64,000 nucleotides of DNA, taken from positions 3,494,501 to 3,558,500 of the forward strand of contig NC_006270.3 of assembly GCF_000011645.1 (NCBI RefSeq). The letters run 5' to 3'. Below are positions 49,601-58,238 of this stretch, in pieces (within the stretch, counting starts at the first letter, position 1; every line of letters starts with the position of its first letter). Position numbers and translations under genes: made by a program. The DNA is from Bacillus licheniformis DSM 13 = ATCC 14580. GTDB lineage: Bacteria; Bacillota; Bacilli; Bacillales; Bacillaceae. The notes beneath the pieces are model-generated. The model was not told where the DNA came from, ran no database searches, and saw only the letters and a list, made by a program, of their open reading frames with translations.

Positions 49601-49936
49601 TTTTCTCTCACTCCTTTTCATAGTCATATGACCTTGATATTGTTACAGCCGAATTATAGCACATGGATTTCCGCTTTGGATTCGAATCAAAAAATTCACT
49701 AAAAATGTACTGAATATTTTTAAAAATCTAATTTTATATCTTTCTAAAATAATAAAATGTACGCTGTTCTTCACCTATAAAAAAATAACTGGAAGCAAAA
49801 TGGAATATCAAATATTTGGATTTATAGTTATAAAAATGCATTAAAATAAATTAAAAAACTGAAATAAGATTCTATGATTTTCTAAATAACGATAATTGAG
49901 CTGATAGTCCTGCGCTAGCTGGAACAATCTTTGATT
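49601..49936. other. AT-rich intergenic region
   Basis: A very AT-rich stretch between divergent yvdA and yvcT. A minus-strand TATAAT (GCTATAATTCGG near 49655) may be the yvdA -10, with no good -35. No coding sequence or structured RNA was seen. Confidence 0.4.
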
Positions 49937-49964
49937 TTTACAGAAACCGTTTTTCCTCTATAAT
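49937..49964 (+). promoter_or_regulatory. Promoter of yvcT
   Basis: -35 TTTACA (49937-49942), a 16-base spacer and -10 TATAAT (49959-49964), about 30 bases before the start. Confidence 0.7.
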
Positions 49965-49996
49965 GGAAGCAGATGATACGCGGAAGGAGAATGCAG

Positions 49997-50968
49997 ATGA
50001 AACCGTTTGTATATGTCACAAAACCGGTCCCAAAAGAAATCGAAGAGATGCTCGCTGAACATTGCGAATATGAAATTTGGACTTCGCGCGAGCGTATTCC
50101 CAGAACGACCCTGCTCGAGAAAATCAAGGAAGCGGACGGCCTTTTGACCTCAGGAACAAAAATTGACCGTGAATTATTATCCAATGCACTGAAGTTAAAA
50201 ATCGTCAGCAACAATTCCGTCGGCTATGACAACTTTGATATTGAAGCAATGAAAGAAAAATCGGTCATCGGCACCCATACGCCATATATTCTTGACGACA
50301 CAGTCGCAGACCTTGCTTTCGGTCTGATCCTTTCCTCAGCTCGGCGAATCGCCGAGCTCGACCGCTACGTCCGCGAGGGAAAATGGACCAAATCAGAGGA
50401 CGATGAAAGCTTGTTCGGATCTGATGTCCATCACCGGACGCTCGGCATCATCGGAATGGGACGAATCGGCGAACAAGTCGCCAAACGGGCGGCCTTGGGT
50501 TTTGATATGGAAGTGCTCTATTACAGCCGCAGCCGCAAACCCGATACAGAGAAAAAAACCGGCGCGGTTTATACGGGCTTTCATGAGCTGTTGGAGCGCT
50601 CGGATTTCATTGTTCTGGTCACACCGCTCACGGATGAGACATACCGCCTCATCGGCGAAGCAGAATTCAAAAAAATGAAACCGTCGTCCATTTTCATCAA
50701 CATCTCCCGCGGTAAAACAGTTGACGAACAAGCGTTGATTCAAGCGCTGAAAGAAGGATGGATTAAAGGAGCCGGACTTGATGTATTTGAAAAAGAGCCG
50801 ATTGAAAAAGACAATCCGCTCCTAAGCCTTTCCAATGTAACCCTTGTTCCCCACATTGGATCATCCACCCATGTCACACACGTCAACATGCTGAAAAGCG
50901 CCGTTCAAAACCTGATTGACGGTCTTCAGGGCAAACGGCCAAAAGATATAGTCAAAGAACTGAGATAA
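49997..50968 (+). CDS. yvcT: D-2-hydroxyacid dehydrogenase YvcT
   Basis: A 323-residue NAD(P)-dependent dehydrogenase of the glyoxylate/gluconate 2-dehydrogenase type. The Rossmann motif is LGIIGMGRIGEQVAKR. Catalytic residues are in INISRGKTVDE (Arg), FEKEPIEKDNPLL (Glu) and VPHIGSSTH (His). It resembles B. subtilis YvcT. The start ATG at 49997 (MKPFVYVTK) follows GGAAGGAG; earlier in-frame ATGs are too close to that site. Single gene. Confidence 0.9.
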   Translation: MKPFVYVTKPVPKEIEEMLAEHCEYEIWTSRERIPRTTLLEKIKEADGLLTSGTKIDRELLSNALKLKIVSNNSVGYDNFDIEAMKEKSVIGTHTPYILDDTVADLAFGLILSSARRIAELDRYVREGKWTKSEDDESLFGSDVHHRTLGIIGMGRIGEQVAKRAALGFDMEVLYYSRSRKPDTEKKTGAVYTGFHELLERSDFIVLVTPLTDETYRLIGEAEFKKMKPSSIFINISRGKTVDEQALIQALKEGWIKGAGLDVFEKEPIEKDNPLLSLSNVTLVPHIGSSTHVTHVNMLKSAVQNLIDGLQGKRPKDIVKELR

Positions 50969-50978
50969 CGCGCATCTT

Positions 50979-51578
50979 TCAGGCGCGGAACGTTTTGCCA
51001 AGCTCTCCTCCTAAGCCAAAATAGTGTCTGAAAAGATAAATCAAAGGTTCCCATTTTTGAGGATCGATGTGGTGTTCCCCTTTTAAAATCGCTTCATGTG
51101 CGTGCACATGAAGCACTTTTGTTTCAATGACGGCAAAATACGGGGAATGTTCCGGAATGCGAATGTTGACAGCTTCCGCTTCAATTTGAAGCGGGCAATC
51201 GGCGACTCTTTCAGGTTTCACTGCCAAGGAATCCGCGGCCGTAAATCCGCCGGCTTCAAATTTCTCCTTAAGGTAAGTAAAGCCGAGCCGCTTTTTTTCT
51301 TCCGGAACGAATCGTTTGCCGGTATAGGAAGCCAGCCGTTCTACATTTCTCCATAAAGATGAATCCGGCACATTGATAACGCATCCAGCATGCCTCTCTA
51401 AATTTTCCAATGCTTTACCTTCGGTTCCAATACCGAGTACGATCGAATCCCCGAGCGCCCAAGAAGATGACAGCGGGCTGAGATTCGTGGAACCGTCTTC
51501 GTTCATTGTGCTGAGTAAAATGACTGGTGTTCCGTAATATAAAATGCTTGGCTGAATAATTTTGCTGTTTTGTTCCAT
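50979..51578 (-). CDS. Flavin reductase-like FMN-binding protein
   Basis: A 199-residue split-barrel flavoprotein of the flavin reductase-like domain family. LSTMNEDGSTNLSPLSSSWA and CVINVPDSSLWRNVE are typical. Such proteins bind FMN and may reduce flavin or act on small aromatic compounds. The ATG follows AAAGGAGG. It is divergent from an ArsR-type regulator gene and converges with yvcT, ten bases apart. Precise function unknown. Confidence 0.8.
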   Translation of the reverse strand: MEQNSKIIQPSILYYGTPVILLSTMNEDGSTNLSPLSSSWALGDSIVLGIGTEGKALENLERHAGCVINVPDSSLWRNVERLASYTGKRFVPEEKKRLGFTYLKEKFEAGGFTAADSLAVKPERVADCPLQIEAEAVNIRIPEHSPYFAVIETKVLHVHAHEAILKGEHHIDPQKWEPLIYLFRHYFGLGGELGKTFRA

Positions 51579-51631
51579 ATGCGTCTCCTCCTTTTATGCT
51601 TTTATTGTAATTCTTCAATATTTCAATTAAC

Positions 51632-51645
51632 ATCGAAGTATCGAT
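51632..51645. repeat. Palindrome in the divergent promoter gap
   Basis: ATCGA-AGTA-TCGAT lies in the 88-base gap between the flavin-reductase and ArsR-type genes. An upstream ATTGAA-N2-ATTGAA direct repeat (complement, near 51610-51626) is also present. Either could be the operator of the adjacent regulator. Confidence 0.4.
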
Positions 51646-51666
51646 TGCATTTTAGGAGGAAGTGTA

Positions 51667-52362
51667 ATGAACGTGAATCCAAATATCGCCGAGGTCGCCA
51701 AGCTTGTCACCGATCCGTCGCGGGCGGCGATTTTAACCGCATTGCTTGATGACCGGTATTATACGGCTACCGAGCTGGCCGGATATGCGGGAATCAAGCA
51801 GCAGACAGCAAGCTTTCACCTTTCCAAGCTGCTTGACGCCGAGATGCTGACATGCAGGAAGCAAGGACGCCACCGCTATTACAGGCTCAAAAACGGAAAG
51901 ATTGCACAATCGCTGGAGACCCTGCTTAACATAGCGCCCCCTGCGGAAATTCGCTCTTTCCGGCAGTCAGCTGAAGATCGGGCGGTCAGAAAAGCGCGCA
52001 CATGCTATGATCACCTGGCTGGATCGCTCGGCGTCACACTTGCGGATCGGCTCGTGGAGATGGGCGTATTGAAAGAAGAAGAGACGGCTTTTACAGTGAC
52101 TGAAGAAGGGGAAGCATTTTTGAAAGAGCTTGGCATCGATGTCAGGGAAGTCAAAAAGAAACGGCGCTCTTTTTGCCATAAATGCCTGGATTGGAGTGAA
52201 AGACGGCATCACATTGCCGGCGCCTTAGGCTCCGCATTGCTCGATGCCTTCATCCGCATGGGCTGGATCGAGCGGCGCCCGCATACACGGGCCGTTGCAG
52301 TCACGCCCGCCGGCGCAAAGGAACTTTACCGCCTATTTCATATTTCCATTGAAAAGAACTGA
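51667..52362 (+). CDS. ArsR-family winged-helix regulator
   Basis: A 231-residue regulator. The N-terminal winged helix has DPSRAAILTALLDDRYYTATE, GIKQQTASFHLSKLLDAEML and the wing KQGRHRYYRLKNG. A longer C-terminal part includes FCHKCLDWSERRHHIAGALG, with a cysteine pair and histidines that might bind metal or sense redox. Length and layout resemble the YdfF/YcnK-like large ArsR proteins. The ATG follows TTAGGAGG. It probably controls the divergent flavin-reductase gene. Confidence 0.82.
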   Translation: MNVNPNIAEVAKLVTDPSRAAILTALLDDRYYTATELAGYAGIKQQTASFHLSKLLDAEMLTCRKQGRHRYYRLKNGKIAQSLETLLNIAPPAEIRSFRQSAEDRAVRKARTCYDHLAGSLGVTLADRLVEMGVLKEEETAFTVTEEGEAFLKELGIDVREVKKKRRSFCHKCLDWSERRHHIAGALGSALLDAFIRMGWIERRPHTRAVAVTPAGAKELYRLFHISIEKN

Positions 52363-52559
52363 AGAAATAGTTCTCGATCGTTTTCCGGCATTCCGGGAGA
52401 CCAAATAGCATGCGGTTAGGAACCTGCGGCAAGCCGTTCACGTCCTCGGCTTTCATGGAAAATTTACAATAATATAATGATTTTTGGGCATGTTTTAAGG
52501 TACAATTCAAGATGATTGCAGACGGAATATGGAAATGAAGAAATGCGGCTGTTCAACCC

Positions 52560-52580
52560 CATGAAGGCACATTCTTCATG
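52560..52580 (+). repeat. Hairpin upstream of the barnase gene
   Basis: CATGAAG (52560-52566) and CTTCATG (52574-52580) with a seven-base loop, 40 bases before the barnase start. It could be an operator or a weak leader hairpin. No T-run follows. Confidence 0.4.
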
Positions 52581-52619
52581 TTTATGTTATAAAGTCTAAA
52601 GACAGGGAGGACTTTATCC

Positions 52620-53075
52620 GTGAAAAAAATATTATCAACTCTTGCGCTTGGGTTTGTTCTCGCGCTGGGCTTTCTGGCGGGGAACCTTTTTACAAGCTCA
52701 GCTGAAGGGCCGCAGGCAGAAAAAGGCGGCACCGTTCAGTCAAATGAAGTCATCAATACATTTGAAGGTGTTGCCGACTATATTGTGAAATACGGCAGGC
52801 TGCCTGACAACTTCATCACAAAAGCCGAGGCGTCAAAATTAGGCTGGGATCCGCAAAAAGGCAATCTGGCAGAAGTAGCGCCTGGAAAAAGCATCGGCGG
52901 CGATATCTTTCAAAACAGGGAAAAGCTGCTTCCAGATGCATCCGGACGCGTATGGAGAGAAGCCGACATCAACTATACATCGGGATTCCGGGGGTCAGAC
53001 CGGATCGTCTATTCTAACGACAGACTGGTTTATAAAACGACTGACCACTATAAAACGTTTACGAGAATGAGATGA
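52620..53075 (+). CDS. Secreted guanyl-specific ribonuclease (barnase)
   Basis: A 151-residue barnase/binase precursor. The signal peptide is MKKILSTLALGFVLALGFLA and is followed by a short pro-region. The mature enzyme begins near EVINTFEGVADYIVKYG, with GKSIGGDIFQNRE and WREADINYTSGFRGSDRIVY. The catalytic glutamate is in READIN, the arginine in FRGSDR and the histidine in TTDHYKTF. It degrades extracellular RNA. The start is GTG at 52620, nine bases after AGGGAGG. The inhibitor gene follows four bases later. Confidence 0.95.
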   Translation: MKKILSTLALGFVLALGFLAGNLFTSSAEGPQAEKGGTVQSNEVINTFEGVADYIVKYGRLPDNFITKAEASKLGWDPQKGNLAEVAPGKSIGGDIFQNREKLLPDASGRVWREADINYTSGFRGSDRIVYSNDRLVYKTTDHYKTFTRMR

Positions 53076-53079
53076 TCAT

Positions 53080-53355
53080 ATGAAACAAGTCACTTTAAAA
53101 GGAGAAAAGATCAGAAGTGTATCAGATCTTCACAAAGAATTAAAAGAACAGCTGGAGCTTCCTGACTACTATGGCGAAAATCTTGATGCGCTGTGGGATT
53201 GTCTGACCGGCTGGGTCGGCATGCCTTTGCTGATAGAGTGGAAGAATGTCGAGAAAAGCCGGATTTACTTGGGCGATCAAGCCGAGGCATATTTGCAGCT
53301 TTTTCGCGAAGCCGAAGAAACACTGGACGGCTTTCAGCTGAAAACAGAAGGATGA
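53080..53355 (+). CDS. Barstar, intracellular barnase inhibitor
   Basis: A 91-residue barstar-family protein. PDYYGENLDALWDCLTGWVG contains the loop and helix that plug the barnase active site, including the aspartates of LDALWD. No signal peptide, so it stays in the cytoplasm and protects the cell from unsecreted barnase. It starts four bases after the barnase stop. Its ribosome site (GAATGAGATGATC) is weak, so translation is probably coupled. Confidence 0.93.
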   Translation: MKQVTLKGEKIRSVSDLHKELKEQLELPDYYGENLDALWDCLTGWVGMPLLIEWKNVEKSRIYLGDQAEAYLQLFREAEETLDGFQLKTEG

Positions 53356-53422
53356 AACAGAAAACGAGCGGGCGCTTCAGACAGGCGTCCGCTTATATTA
53401 ATTGATGCAGAAAATCGGTTCT

Positions 53423-54181
53423 TCAGTCAAAAAATGAATGAACGAAAATGGTTTGGAAATCTCCTGCATTCACATCCTCTTTCGTCAAACCGCCCCCTGT
53501 CTGCTTTGTGAAGTGATCCTTCGTCAAAATTAACTTTCCGTCCTTTATCAGCTTGGAAGCGAGCGGGTTTTTATTAAAAGGCGACGCCTTCTCATCGAAA
53601 ATTGCATCCCGCACGCATGTAAGCACAGCTTCATCGATTGGCGTCAGCGAAAATGCATAGCCGATCTGCCACCCATCTCCCTTATCCATTTCAAGAAGGT
53701 AATCCCCTTTATCCGTCTTTGTTTCCCTGATACGGTAAGCTCCTGTTTTTGAGGGGACAGGTTCACCTGAGAACGGAACGGGTGCAAGCGGCAGGTTGAT
53801 GCCGAATCCAGTGTCCAGCAGATAGGTTTCATCACCTTCCCGCAGAATTACGGCGACATGCGTTCCCGTCAGCGCCCACGCCTGCTCTTTTGCATTAAAT
53901 ACCGTTCCGCGGACCATGTGAACGGAAAAGCCGAGCTCTGTCAGCACATAGTAAAGAAAAGCGTTCAAATCATAGCATAAACCGCCCCTTTTATTGTTCA
54001 GCAAGGCTTCCGTCAGCTCTGTTTTCGTCATCGAAATCCGTTCGTTTCTTAAAACCGCGCCATTTTCAAATGGAAACTGCAAAGCCAGCAGCGATAAAAA
54101 CTCGGGCAAGTCGGCAAATGTCACCTGCTGACCTGGCTTGTATCCAATCCTCTTAAACAGCGAATCGAGCATCGTCGTCAT
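53423..54181 (-). CDS. yvcN: Arylamine N-acetyltransferase
   Basis: A 252-residue NAT. The Cys-His-Asp catalytic triad is in NKRGGLCYDLNAFL (Cys), ALTGTHVAVIL (His) and LLDTGFGINL (Asp). It transfers acetyl from acetyl-CoA to aromatic amines and hydrazines. The ATG follows GGAAGGAG. It is downstream of crh on the same strand but separated by the crh terminator. Confidence 0.92.
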   Translation of the reverse strand: MTTMLDSLFKRIGYKPGQQVTFADLPEFLSLLALQFPFENGAVLRNERISMTKTELTEALLNNKRGGLCYDLNAFLYYVLTELGFSVHMVRGTVFNAKEQAWALTGTHVAVILREGDETYLLDTGFGINLPLAPVPFSGEPVPSKTGAYRIRETKTDKGDYLLEMDKGDGWQIGYAFSLTPIDEAVLTCVRDAIFDEKASPFNKNPLASKLIKDGKLILTKDHFTKQTGGGLTKEDVNAGDFQTIFVHSFFD

Positions 54182-54207
54182 CGGTAATTCTCCTTCCGCT
54201 TATCAAT

Positions 54208-54242
54208 GAGAAAAAGCCAAACCTCATAAAGGTTTAGCTTCT
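54208..54242 (-). terminator. Terminator of the yvcI-crh operon
   Basis: Stem AAGCTAAACC/GGTTTGGCTT followed on the minus strand by TTTTCTC, overlapping the last codons of crh. Confidence 0.75.
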
Positions 54243-54493
54243 TTCTCTTGAACATATGCAGTCAGTGCATCAAGGGCATCTTGTTCATCGGATCCGTCAG
54301 CGATCAGCGTGACTTCCGATCCGGAGCTGACAGCAAGGCTCATCAGCCCCATGATGCTTTTGGCATTCACTTTTTTATCTCCCTTTTCCAGAAAAATATC
54401 TGATTGAAAACGGTTGGCTTCTTGAACAAACAATGCCGCTGGGCGCGCTTGAAGCCCTGTTTTTAAAAGAACTTCCACTTTTTGTTGAACCAT
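54224..54493 (-). CDS. crh: HPr-like catabolite repression protein Crh
   Basis: An 89-residue HPr paralogue. The regulatory serine 46 is in NAKSIMGLMSLAVSSG, and Gln replaces the phosphotransfer histidine 15 (LKTGLQARPAALF). Phosphorylated by HPr kinase at Ser46, Crh serves as a CcpA cofactor; it also regulates methylglyoxal synthase and interacts with the YvcJ/YvcK pathway. Slightly longer than the 85-residue B. subtilis protein. Last gene of the operon. Confidence 0.96.
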   Translation of the reverse strand: MVQQKVEVLLKTGLQARPAALFVQEANRFQSDIFLEKGDKKVNAKSIMGLMSLAVSSGSEVTLIADGSDEQDALDALTAYVQEKEAKPL

Positions 54494-54510
54494 ACGATCT
54501 CCCCCATTCC

Positions 54511-55461
54511 CTATTTTAAAGAGACAGATTGTCCTGAACGCAGCTGCTCAGCTATTTCATCCAGTTTCCTAAGTCGGTGGTTGATGCCCGATTTGCTGAT
54601 TTTTCCGCTCGACACCATTTCCCCGAGTTCCTTTAATGTTACTTCCTGATAATCAATGCGGAGCTGAGCGATTTCCCTCAGCTTTTCCGGCAGCGCATCA
54701 AGCCCGATTCTTTCGTCGATCAGCTTGATGTTTTCCACCTGCCGCAGAGAAGCGCCGATCGTTTTGTTTAAATTGGCGGTCTCGCAATTGACGAGCCGGT
54801 TGACCGAGTTTCTCATATCGCGCACGATCCGGACGTCTTCAAAGCGGAGCAGCGAATTATGCGCGCCGATCACATTCAAAAACTCGGTGATTTTTTCGGC
54901 TTCCTTCAGATACGTGATGTATCCCTTTTTCCGCTCAAGCGTTTTGCTGTTTAAATGGAACTGATTCATGAGCCTGCACAATGAATCATTATGCTCTTTG
55001 TACAGCGAAAAAATCTCGAGGTGGTAAGAAGATGTCTCGGGATTGTTGACAGAACCCCCGGCTAAAAATGCCCCTCTCATATAAGACCGTTTGCAGCATC
55101 GTTTTTTGACTAAGTCTTCGGAGATGTTTCTGGCAATGACAAAGTTGTCTCCGAGTATTTTCAAGTCCTCGAGAATCGGCTTGGCATTTTCGATCAGGCG
55201 TACGATGTAGACATTGTTTTTTTTCAGTCTCATTTTCTTTCGAACGAGCAGTTCAACGGAAACATCGTATTGTTTCTTCAGCAATGTGTAAATTCTTCTG
55301 GCGATGGCCGCGTTCTCGGTCTGGACGTCGAGAACCACTTTTCGGTTTGAGAAAGACAATGAACCGTTCATCCGAATGAGGGCAGAGAGCTCTGCTTTCG
55401 CGCAGCAATCCTTTACTTCAAGGTTTGTAAGTTCTTTTTTCGTTTCCGATGCAAATGACAT
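54511..55461 (-). CDS. whiA: WhiA-family DNA-binding protein
   Basis: A 316-residue WhiA (YvcL). An N-terminal LAGLIDADG-type fold (CAKAELSALIRMNGSLSF, SYMRGAFLAGGSVNNPETSY-like) precedes a C-terminal helix-turn-helix (VTLKELGEMVSSGKISKSG, INHRLRKLDEIAEQL). In Bacillus it binds the nucleoid and influences cell division and chromosome segregation. The ATG follows GGGGGTGTC. Positioned between yvcK and crh as in other Firmicutes. Confidence 0.95.
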   Translation of the reverse strand: MSFASETKKELTNLEVKDCCAKAELSALIRMNGSLSFSNRKVVLDVQTENAAIARRIYTLLKKQYDVSVELLVRKKMRLKKNNVYIVRLIENAKPILEDLKILGDNFVIARNISEDLVKKRCCKRSYMRGAFLAGGSVNNPETSSYHLEIFSLYKEHNDSLCRLMNQFHLNSKTLERKKGYITYLKEAEKITEFLNVIGAHNSLLRFEDVRIVRDMRNSVNRLVNCETANLNKTIGASLRQVENIKLIDERIGLDALPEKLREIAQLRIDYQEVTLKELGEMVSSGKISKSGINHRLRKLDEIAEQLRSGQSVSLK

Positions 55462-55489
55462 ATTATAGACACCCCCATTCCAAGGCCTG

Positions 55490-56443
55490 CTATTCTTTTA
55501 ACAAATCAACAAGTAGCGAAGCGACTTTATGTGTATCATGACGGATCACGCCATTCTCGTATGTCACAATCTGATCTTTGATGACCTCAAGCCCCATCGC
55601 AGACAGATCATCAATATTAAACTGGACGGGCTGTGCCTGCTCCTTCGCATAGCGTTCCCGAATGTCGTCCGGGATTTCCTCATTGTTGACGAGGATCGTA
55701 TCGATAAACGGACCGCCCATATGCTGGTTAAGCGCTTTTACATGGTCTGCCGCACTGTAGTACAGCGTTTCTCCCGGCTGGGTCATTACATTGCAAATAT
55801 AAACTTTTTTTGCCGGGGCGTTTAATATCTCTTCCCTTATCTTCGGAACGAGAAGGTTCGGCAAGATGCTCGTATACAGGCTTCCGGGGCCGAGAATAAT
55901 CAGGTCGGCGCCGCGGATCACGTCAATCGTTTCCGGAACGGGTTCGATTTTTTCAGGGGTTAAAAACACCCGTTTAATCCGCTTCCCGTAAGACGGAATC
56001 GTCGATTCCCCTGATATGATCTGTCCGTCATCCATTTCCGCATGAAGGACAACGCTGGTATTGGCCGCGGGCAGAACCCTTCCTCTCACATTTAAGACTT
56101 TGCTCATTTCAGTGACGGCGTGAAAGAAATCACCGGTTATATTCGTCATCGCCGCCAAAATCAAATTTCCCAATGAATGGCCGATTAAATCGCCGCCTTT
56201 AGAGAAGCGGTGCTGGAACAGGTCTTCAACAAGCGGTTCGACATCAGACAGTGCAGCGAGGACATTTCTGACGTCCCCCGGCGGGGGAATTTTCAGCTCG
56301 TCGCGCAGCCTCCCCGAGCTTCCGCCGTCATCTGCGACTGTCACAATCGCCGTGATGTCTACCGGCTGCTGCTTCAATCCTCTGAGCAGTACCGAAAGGC
56401 CAGTTCCTCCGCCAAAGATTGCGATTTTTTTCTGATCTGCCAT
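55490..56443 (-). CDS. yvcK: YvcK/GlmR-family UDP-sugar-binding regulator
   Basis: A 317-residue CofD-like protein. The nucleotide-binding start IAIFGGGTGLSVLLRGLK, VTVADDGGSSGRLRDE and LGPGSLYTSILPNLLVP are typical. In B. subtilis YvcK (GlmR) binds UDP-GlcNAc and stimulates GlmS, sustaining cell-wall precursors during gluconeogenic growth. The start is ATG at 56443 (MADQKKIAIFGG), just after the yvcJ stop. The ribosome site is poor, suggesting coupling. Confidence 0.95.
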   Translation of the reverse strand: MADQKKIAIFGGGTGLSVLLRGLKQQPVDITAIVTVADDGGSSGRLRDELKIPPPGDVRNVLAALSDVEPLVEDLFQHRFSKGGDLIGHSLGNLILAAMTNITGDFFHAVTEMSKVLNVRGRVLPAANTSVVLHAEMDDGQIISGESTIPSYGKRIKRVFLTPEKIEPVPETIDVIRGADLIILGPGSLYTSILPNLLVPKIREEILNAPAKKVYICNVMTQPGETLYYSAADHVKALNQHMGGPFIDTILVNNEEIPDDIRERYAKEQAQPVQFNIDDLSAMGLEVIKDQIVTYENGVIRHDTHKVASLLVDLLKE

Positions 56444-56444
56444 G

Positions 56445-57332
56445 CTATTTTCTGCTTTTCTTCTCGATGTCCCGGTGAGTAACATGAGTATAGTAGTCCT
56501 TTTTAAAATAATCGGCAAGGTATTCAGCCAGCGTCACAGAACGATGCTGTCCGCCGGTGCAGCCAATCGCGATGACAAGCTGGCTTTTTCCTTCTCGCTT
56601 GTATGACGGAAGCATAAAGCTCAGCAGCTCGGTCAATTTTTCAAGAAACTTTTGCGTTTCGTTCCATTTCATCACATATGAAGATACTTCCTGGTCTTTC
56701 CCCGTCAGCGGCCTCATGCTGTCGATATAGTACGGATTGGGAAGGAATCTTACGTCGAACACTAGATCAGCGTCGATCGGCAATCCGTATTTAAACCCGA
56801 ATGACATCACATTCACAGTAAAGGTATGTCCGTGATCTGCCGCAAAATGCTGGACGATTTTTTCGCGCAGGTCTTTCGGCTTCATATCGGATGTATCATA
56901 GATGATTTGAGAACGGCCTTTCAGCTCTTCGAGAAGCTCCCGCTCCGTTTGGATGCCCTCAAGCGGCAGGCCCGTTGTCGCAAGGGGATGGGATCTTCTT
57001 GTCTCTTTATATCTTGAAACGAGAACCGAATCCTTGGCATCTAAAAATAAAATTCGCGGGGTAATCCAGGATGTTTCCCCAATTTCATCAAGCGCTTCAA
57101 TCAGGCTGTCAAAAAACTCGCGGCCGCGCAAATCCATAACAAGGGCGACTTTGCTCATTTTTGAACTTGATTCCTTCATCAGCTCCAAAAATTTCGGCAG
57201 CAAAGATGGCGGCAGATTATCGACACAGAAAAAACCGAGATCTTCAAAGCTTTGAATCGCCACTGTTTTTCCTGCCCCTGACATTCCGGTTATGATCACA
57301 AGCTGTATATCATGGCCTCCATTCGCGTTCAT
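56445..57332 (-). CDS. yvcJ: RapZ-family nucleotide-binding protein YvcJ
   Basis: A 295-residue P-loop protein. Walker A is ITGMSGAGKTVAIQ, and a C-terminal RapZ domain has IAIGCTGGQHRSVTLAEYL. In B. subtilis YvcJ hydrolyses nucleotides and affects competence; in enterobacteria the homologue RapZ controls glmS sRNA turnover. Its position next to yvcK fits a link to amino-sugar metabolism. Confidence 0.95.
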   Translation of the reverse strand: MNANGGHDIQLVIITGMSGAGKTVAIQSFEDLGFFCVDNLPPSLLPKFLELMKESSSKMSKVALVMDLRGREFFDSLIEALDEIGETSWITPRILFLDAKDSVLVSRYKETRRSHPLATTGLPLEGIQTERELLEELKGRSQIIYDTSDMKPKDLREKIVQHFAADHGHTFTVNVMSFGFKYGLPIDADLVFDVRFLPNPYYIDSMRPLTGKDQEVSSYVMKWNETQKFLEKLTELLSFMLPSYKREGKSQLVIAIGCTGGQHRSVTLAEYLADYFKKDYYTHVTHRDIEKKSRK

Positions 57333-57353
57333 GCTTCTCTCCCCCTCTTATGT

Positions 57354-57818
57354 TTATTCGCCTTGCGGGTCGAGGCGATAGGACAGCAATTCAAAGTCAG
57401 GCGTATACGTAAAGGTGCCGTGAAGCAGTCCTTTGCCTTTCAGCATAAAATCAAGAATATGGACGTCGCCCGGCGCCATCGGCAAGCTACCGACGTCCCC
57501 CGCCTGATGCCACCTGATGATGCCTTCTTCTGATTCTTCTACATGCTTGCCTGTATAATGATCGGCGACGAATGTGAACATCATCCATTCAGATACAACC
57601 TGATCATTTTCCTTTATGATAAAGGTGAATATTCCTTTCAGCTGCGGGTTCAGCACATACAGGCCCGTCTCTTCGCGGTATTCCCTGATAACGGCGTCCC
57701 TGACGGTTTCCCCGCTTTCCATTTTGCCGCCGGGGGCCACCCACCAGCCTCGTCTGGGCTTTTGCAGCAACAGGACTTTATCACCTGAAGTCAGCACACA
57801 ATTCGTCACTCTTTGCAA
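57354..57818 (-). CDS. yvcI: Nudix hydrolase YvcI
   Basis: A 154-residue Nudix hydrolase with the complete Nudix box, split as GGKMESGETVRDAV and IREYREETGL, and the preceding KPRRGWWVAP. It cleaves nucleoside diphosphate derivatives; in B. subtilis YvcI has been associated with 8-oxo-GTP clearing or RNA cap processing, but the substrate is uncertain. The start is TTG at 57818; an in-frame stop lies just upstream, so a longer N-terminus is excluded. First gene of the operon. Confidence 0.9.
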   Translation of the reverse strand: MQRVTNCVLTSGDKVLLLQKPRRGWWVAPGGKMESGETVRDAVIREYREETGLYVLNPQLKGIFTFIIKENDQVVSEWMMFTFVADHYTGKHVEESEEGIIRWHQAGDVGSLPMAPGDVHILDFMLKGKGLLHGTFTYTPDFELLSYRLDPQGE

Positions 57819-57859
57819 AGTCTGTCACCCATCCTTTTATTCCTTCAATTCTTTTTTCT

Positions 57860-57888
57860 ATTATACCGTTTCCTGTCCCCGCTCACAA
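57860..57888 (-). promoter_or_regulatory. Promoter of the yvcI-yvcJ-yvcK-whiA-crh operon
   Basis: Minus strand: -35 TTGTGA (57883-57888), a 17-base spacer and a perfect -10 TATAAT (57860-57865). Confidence 0.75.
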
Positions 57889-58103
57889 TGAACATGCAGT
57901 TCCGCCGCGAAAATCGCCTTTTCCCGGGCTGTTTTAGGCTTTTTCCGGGTAAAAACTTAATGAAACGGCTTTTTCAGCAAATGGAAGCGCTTGCGAAAAC
58001 CGTTCTTTTATTCTATTTTACAGCAAAAACGACTGTTTCAATATTGAAATTTGAACAACTTGTGAAATTTGTAAAAAATTCTCTTTGCGGGAAAATAAGA
58101 CAA
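57889..58103. other. Intergenic region between yvcI promoter and trxB terminator
   Basis: About 215 bases without a credible gene. A cre-like GGAAGCGCTTGC (57983-57994) was seen but has two mismatches. The region is otherwise AT-rich. Confidence 0.4.
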
Positions 58104-58135
58104 AAAAAGGACACGGATAAGATCATCCGTGCCAA
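58104..58135 (-). terminator. Terminator of trxB
   Basis: Minus strand stem GGCACGGAT/ATCCGTGTCC with loop GATCTT-like and a long T-run. It sits about 100 bases after the trxB stop. Confidence 0.85.
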
Positions 58136-58238
58136 TAAAATTCATTATAAAAGGGGGTCAATTACTATACCAATCATAACGAATAATTGTTTCACTGGTG
58201 TTACAGGCCGGTTAAATCATGATGACGATTAAAATGCG

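Noticed and set aside
53361..53390. Hairpin after barstar as a terminator
   Set aside because: The stem GCGGGCGC/GCGTCCGC is followed only by TTATATT, too weak to call with confidence.
57982..57995. cre-like TGGAAGCGCTTGCG
   Set aside because: Two mismatches to the CcpA consensus, and it lies about 95 bases upstream of the yvcI promoter without supporting context.
57813..58232. Open reading frame of 139 codons between yvcI and trxB
   Set aside because: It crosses the trxB terminator, has no ribosome site and a low-complexity phenylalanine-rich start.
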